8,325 nt of DNA, taken from NCBI GenBank assembly GCA_021781185.1, contig JAJXXI010000386.1, forward strand, positions 1-8,325. The letters are read 5' to 3'. Below are positions 7,044-8,325 of the stretch, in pieces. The stretch comes from a bacterium (GTDB lineage: Bacteria; Verrucomicrobiota; Verrucomicrobiia; Limisphaerales; UBA11358). Below the pieces are notes generated by a model. The model had not been told where the DNA came from, ran no database searches, and saw nothing but the letters and a program-made list of their open reading frames with translations. Each line of letters starts with the position of its first letter. Within the stretch, counting starts at the first letter, position 1. A program made the translations under genes and the position numbers.

Positions 7044-7522
7044 CACAGAGACTCCAGTAGCTTCAGAGCAACGGCCCGGGAAATCTTGGTGGCGGAACCC
7101 AGCCTGCCCGCATCCCACCAGTTTTGAACCGTTGTCTTGGGCAAAATCCAAAAGGGAATGTTCAGGAACGATTCCACGTCGGAAATGATGTATCCTCCGA
7201 TTTCACCAAGCTTGTCGAGAAATCCTTGCCGGTCAAATGAGCGACCCGAACCCACCATGTAGCTTGGGCAAAAATAAATGCCGCCACGGGTGATGCTGCG
7301 GACTCCCCATTTTCGCCCGTTTGAATCAAGCAGATCGTATCCCGCGCCTTCACTCGGAGCCAGTTTGCCTTTGATCACCTCGCAAGCCAGCCGCCGCTCC
7401 AGAATGAAGCTTACCCGCCTGCCATCGGTAAAATATTCGCGCACATCCGGCTCGCCGATTTTCAGCGAAGCAGCGATCTCTCCAGTATTCCAAGTTAACA
7501 ATCCATTCGGTCGTGCGCTCAT
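7043..7522 (-). CDS. Putative cognate type II restriction endonuclease (small, PD-(D/E)xK-like, catalytic motif imperfect)
   Basis: A 159-residue protein whose role is inferred mainly from position: first gene of a pair, overlapping a type II-style methyltransferase by one base. The N-terminal part (15-35) is helix-rich and could pass for a helix-turn-helix. Next come acidic residues in a predicted helix (E42, E48), then GYDLLDSNGRKWGVRS (61-76). This resembles the D-xn-ExK core of PD-(D/E)xK nucleases, with D63 in place, but Gly73 sits where the Glu is expected and Arg75 where Lys is expected. The codon is GGA, one base from GAA. The C-terminal half contains GGIYFCPSYMVGSGRSFD (80-97) and a Trp-rich stretch, and is not recognised. 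At 159 residues it is short for a type II enzyme, but both ends look intact. Alternatives are an inactivated endonuclease, another nuclease fold, or a controller protein. The ATG at 7522 has no Shine-Dalgarno. Confidence 0.6.
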   Translation of the reverse strand: MSARPNGLLTWNTGEIAASLKIGEPDVREYFTDGRRVSFILERRLACEVIKGKLAPSEGAGYDLLDSNGRKWGVRSITRGGIYFCPSYMVGSGRSFDRQGFLDKLGEIGGYIISDVESFLNIPFWILPKTTVQNWWDAGRLGSATKISRAVALKLLESL

Positions 7523-7535
7523 TTGCAGTGTTGGG

Positions 7536-7543
7536 GCATCAGA
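7536..7543. repeat. 8-bp direct repeat GCATCAGA, right copy
   Basis: Second copy of the word at 5754-5761, in the same orientation. It lies in the intergenic region 14 bases before the endonuclease start and next to the possible -10 element. See the left copy for interpretation. Confidence 0.3.
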
Positions 7544-7572
7544 TAATGCATGACGGCCATTCTAGTTCTCAA
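7543..7572 (-). promoter_or_regulatory. Possible sigma70-type promoter for the restriction-modification genes
   Basis: On the minus strand, TTGAGA (7572-7567; five of six to TTGACA) is followed after 18 bases by CATTAT (7548-7543; four of six to TATAAT). This would start transcription at about 7536, leaving a leader of only about 14 bases before the ATG at 7522, in keeping with the absence of a Shine-Dalgarno. No inverted-repeat operator of the kind used by controller proteins was seen. The match is modest and may be chance. Confidence 0.3.
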
Positions 7573-7635
7573 CCTATGACAGGCAAGGAAGTATCCAGCC
7601 CGGTAAACTATTTCTTTGACGCGGCCGGATGCGAT

Positions 7636-8325
7636 TCAAAACGAGTGCGCCGGGAACTGCATTTCTTCCACGTAGGAGTCGTGAAAACCGGTATCTTCGT
7701 TCAACGAGACGTGTTCCACGCGGCGGGCGAGGGCGTCCCACGCCGCCGGCTCCTCAAACAACGCCCGTTTGGCACCGAGCAGCGCCGTGTTGCCGGCGGG
7801 CCGGATGCGGTCCAGCGGCAGGCCGAGCAGGCCGATCCGGCGGGCACTCGCGCGGCTGATGTAGTTGCCGAACGCTCCGGCCAGATGCAACTGCCGGAGG
7901 TCAGTCGGCTCAGCGCCGAATTGCCGCGCCAGCAGCCGCAGTCCGGCGGCGATGGCACCCTTGGCCAGTTGCAGCTCGCGCACATCCGAGGCGAGCAGGC
8001 GGACATTCCCGGCCAGCAGCATTTCAGTGCGATTGGCCATGCGGCCGCTCGGAAGAATCCATCCCAGTTCCAGACCCGCCGCCACCGCATCCACCAATCC
8101 GCTGCCGCACAGGCCGCGCGGTTCGCCACCGCCGATGACGCGGCAGGAAACAAAGTTGTCCTCCACTCTCACTTCGCTGATGGCTCCGGTCGCTGCGCGC
8201 ATGCCCATGGAAATCCGCGCGCCTTCAAAGGCAGGACCCGCAGCGGTGGACGTGCATAACAACCGGTCGCGATGACCGACCACCACTTCGCCATTCGTGC
8301 CGAGGTCAATCAAAGCCGTCAATTC
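7636..8325 (-). CDS. ASKHA/DUF4445-domain corrinoid-activation protein (RACo/RamA-like), C-terminal part
   Basis: The C-terminal 229 residues of a protein whose 5' end lies beyond the right edge of the window; the frame is open to the last base and the TTG near 8322 is internal. The visible part carries the hallmarks of the ASKHA ATPase fold in the RACo family: LIDLGTNGEVVVG and AAGPAFEGARISMGM near the cut end, PRGLCGSGLVDAVA in the middle, and LHLAGAFGNYI followed by a GLLGLP segment nearer the C-terminus. Known members use ATP to drive reduction of inactive Co(II) corrinoid proteins in methyl-transfer systems, with electrons delivered through an N-terminal 2Fe-2S ferredoxin domain. That domain would be off-window and cannot be confirmed. 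No corrinoid protein or methyltransferase of that pathway is visible here. The gene ends about 113 bases before the restriction-modification cassette on the same strand; no clear terminator is seen between them. Confidence 0.88.
   Translation of the reverse strand, partial: ELTALIDLGTNGEVVVGHRDRLLCTSTAAGPAFEGARISMGMRAATGAISEVRVEDNFVSCRVIGGGEPRGLCGSGLVDAVAAGLELGWILPSGRMANRTEMLLAGNVRLLASDVRELQLAKGAIAAGLRLLARQFGAEPTDLRQLHLAGAFGNYISRASARRIGLLGLPLDRIRPAGNTALLGAKRALFEEPAAWDALARRVEHVSLNEDTGFHDSYVEEMQFPAHSF

Noticed and set aside
7044..7151. N-terminal extension of the methyltransferase to 7151
   Set aside because: It would overlap the endonuclease gene by over 100 bases. The ATG at 7043 with TGATG overlap is a better start, and the added residues do not look conserved.
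1..8325. CRISPR array, insertion sequence, prophage or riboswitch
   Set aside because: No regularly spaced repeats, transposase or phage-type proteins, terminal inverted repeats or recognisable riboswitch core were seen on either strand.

Overview
The window reads as a stretch of bacterial chromosome with fairly high GC. It holds compact genes on both strands, one tRNA gene and no rRNA, phage or insertion-sequence genes. The protein styles (a PilC-like assembly factor, a beta-CASP hydrolase, an ASKHA/RACo-type protein, and a membrane protein ending in the C-x2-C tail seen on many PAS sensor kinases) suggest an environmental Gram-negative bacterium. My best guess is the Verrucomicrobiota (Pedosphaera/Limisphaerales-like), but that is recognition from memory, not a search result.

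Layout from left to right. A complete + strand pilC/gspF-type inner-membrane gene (55-1269) ends in a strong intrinsic terminator (1282-1323). This terminator also sits just beyond the end of a minus-strand beta-CASP metallo-beta-lactamase-fold gene (about 1348-2724). Upstream of that gene, on the same strand, is tRNA-Gln(UUG) with an encoded CCA (2829-2902). The gap between them carries degraded short direct repeats. A + strand unit follows: a possible 19-codon leader with a strong ribosome binding site, overlapping by ATGA a 158-residue two-helix membrane protein with a C-terminal zinc-ribbon-like tail (3089-3565). This converges on a minus-strand DinG/XPD-family iron-sulfur helicase (3603-5729).

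Immediately upstream of the helicase on the same strand is a two-gene cassette of visibly lower GC: an N4-cytosine-type DNA methyltransferase (5757-7043) and, overlapping its start by one base (TGATG), a 159-residue protein (7043-7522) that I interpret as the cognate type II restriction endonuclease. An 8-bp direct repeat, GCATCAGA, lies at both edges of the cassette. The right edge is the C-terminal part of a minus-strand ASKHA/DUF4445 (RACo-like) corrinoid-activation protein that runs out of the window.

Working together: the restriction and methylation genes form a self-contained, probably acquired defence unit, placed so that the downstream dinG-like helicase could be co-transcribed with it. 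The other genes (pilus/secretion, RNA processing, tRNA, corrinoid activation) look like unrelated housekeeping or metabolic neighbours. The most novel-looking items are the small endonuclease candidate, whose expected ExK glutamate appears as glycine, and the short membrane protein bearing a detached sensor-kinase tail.
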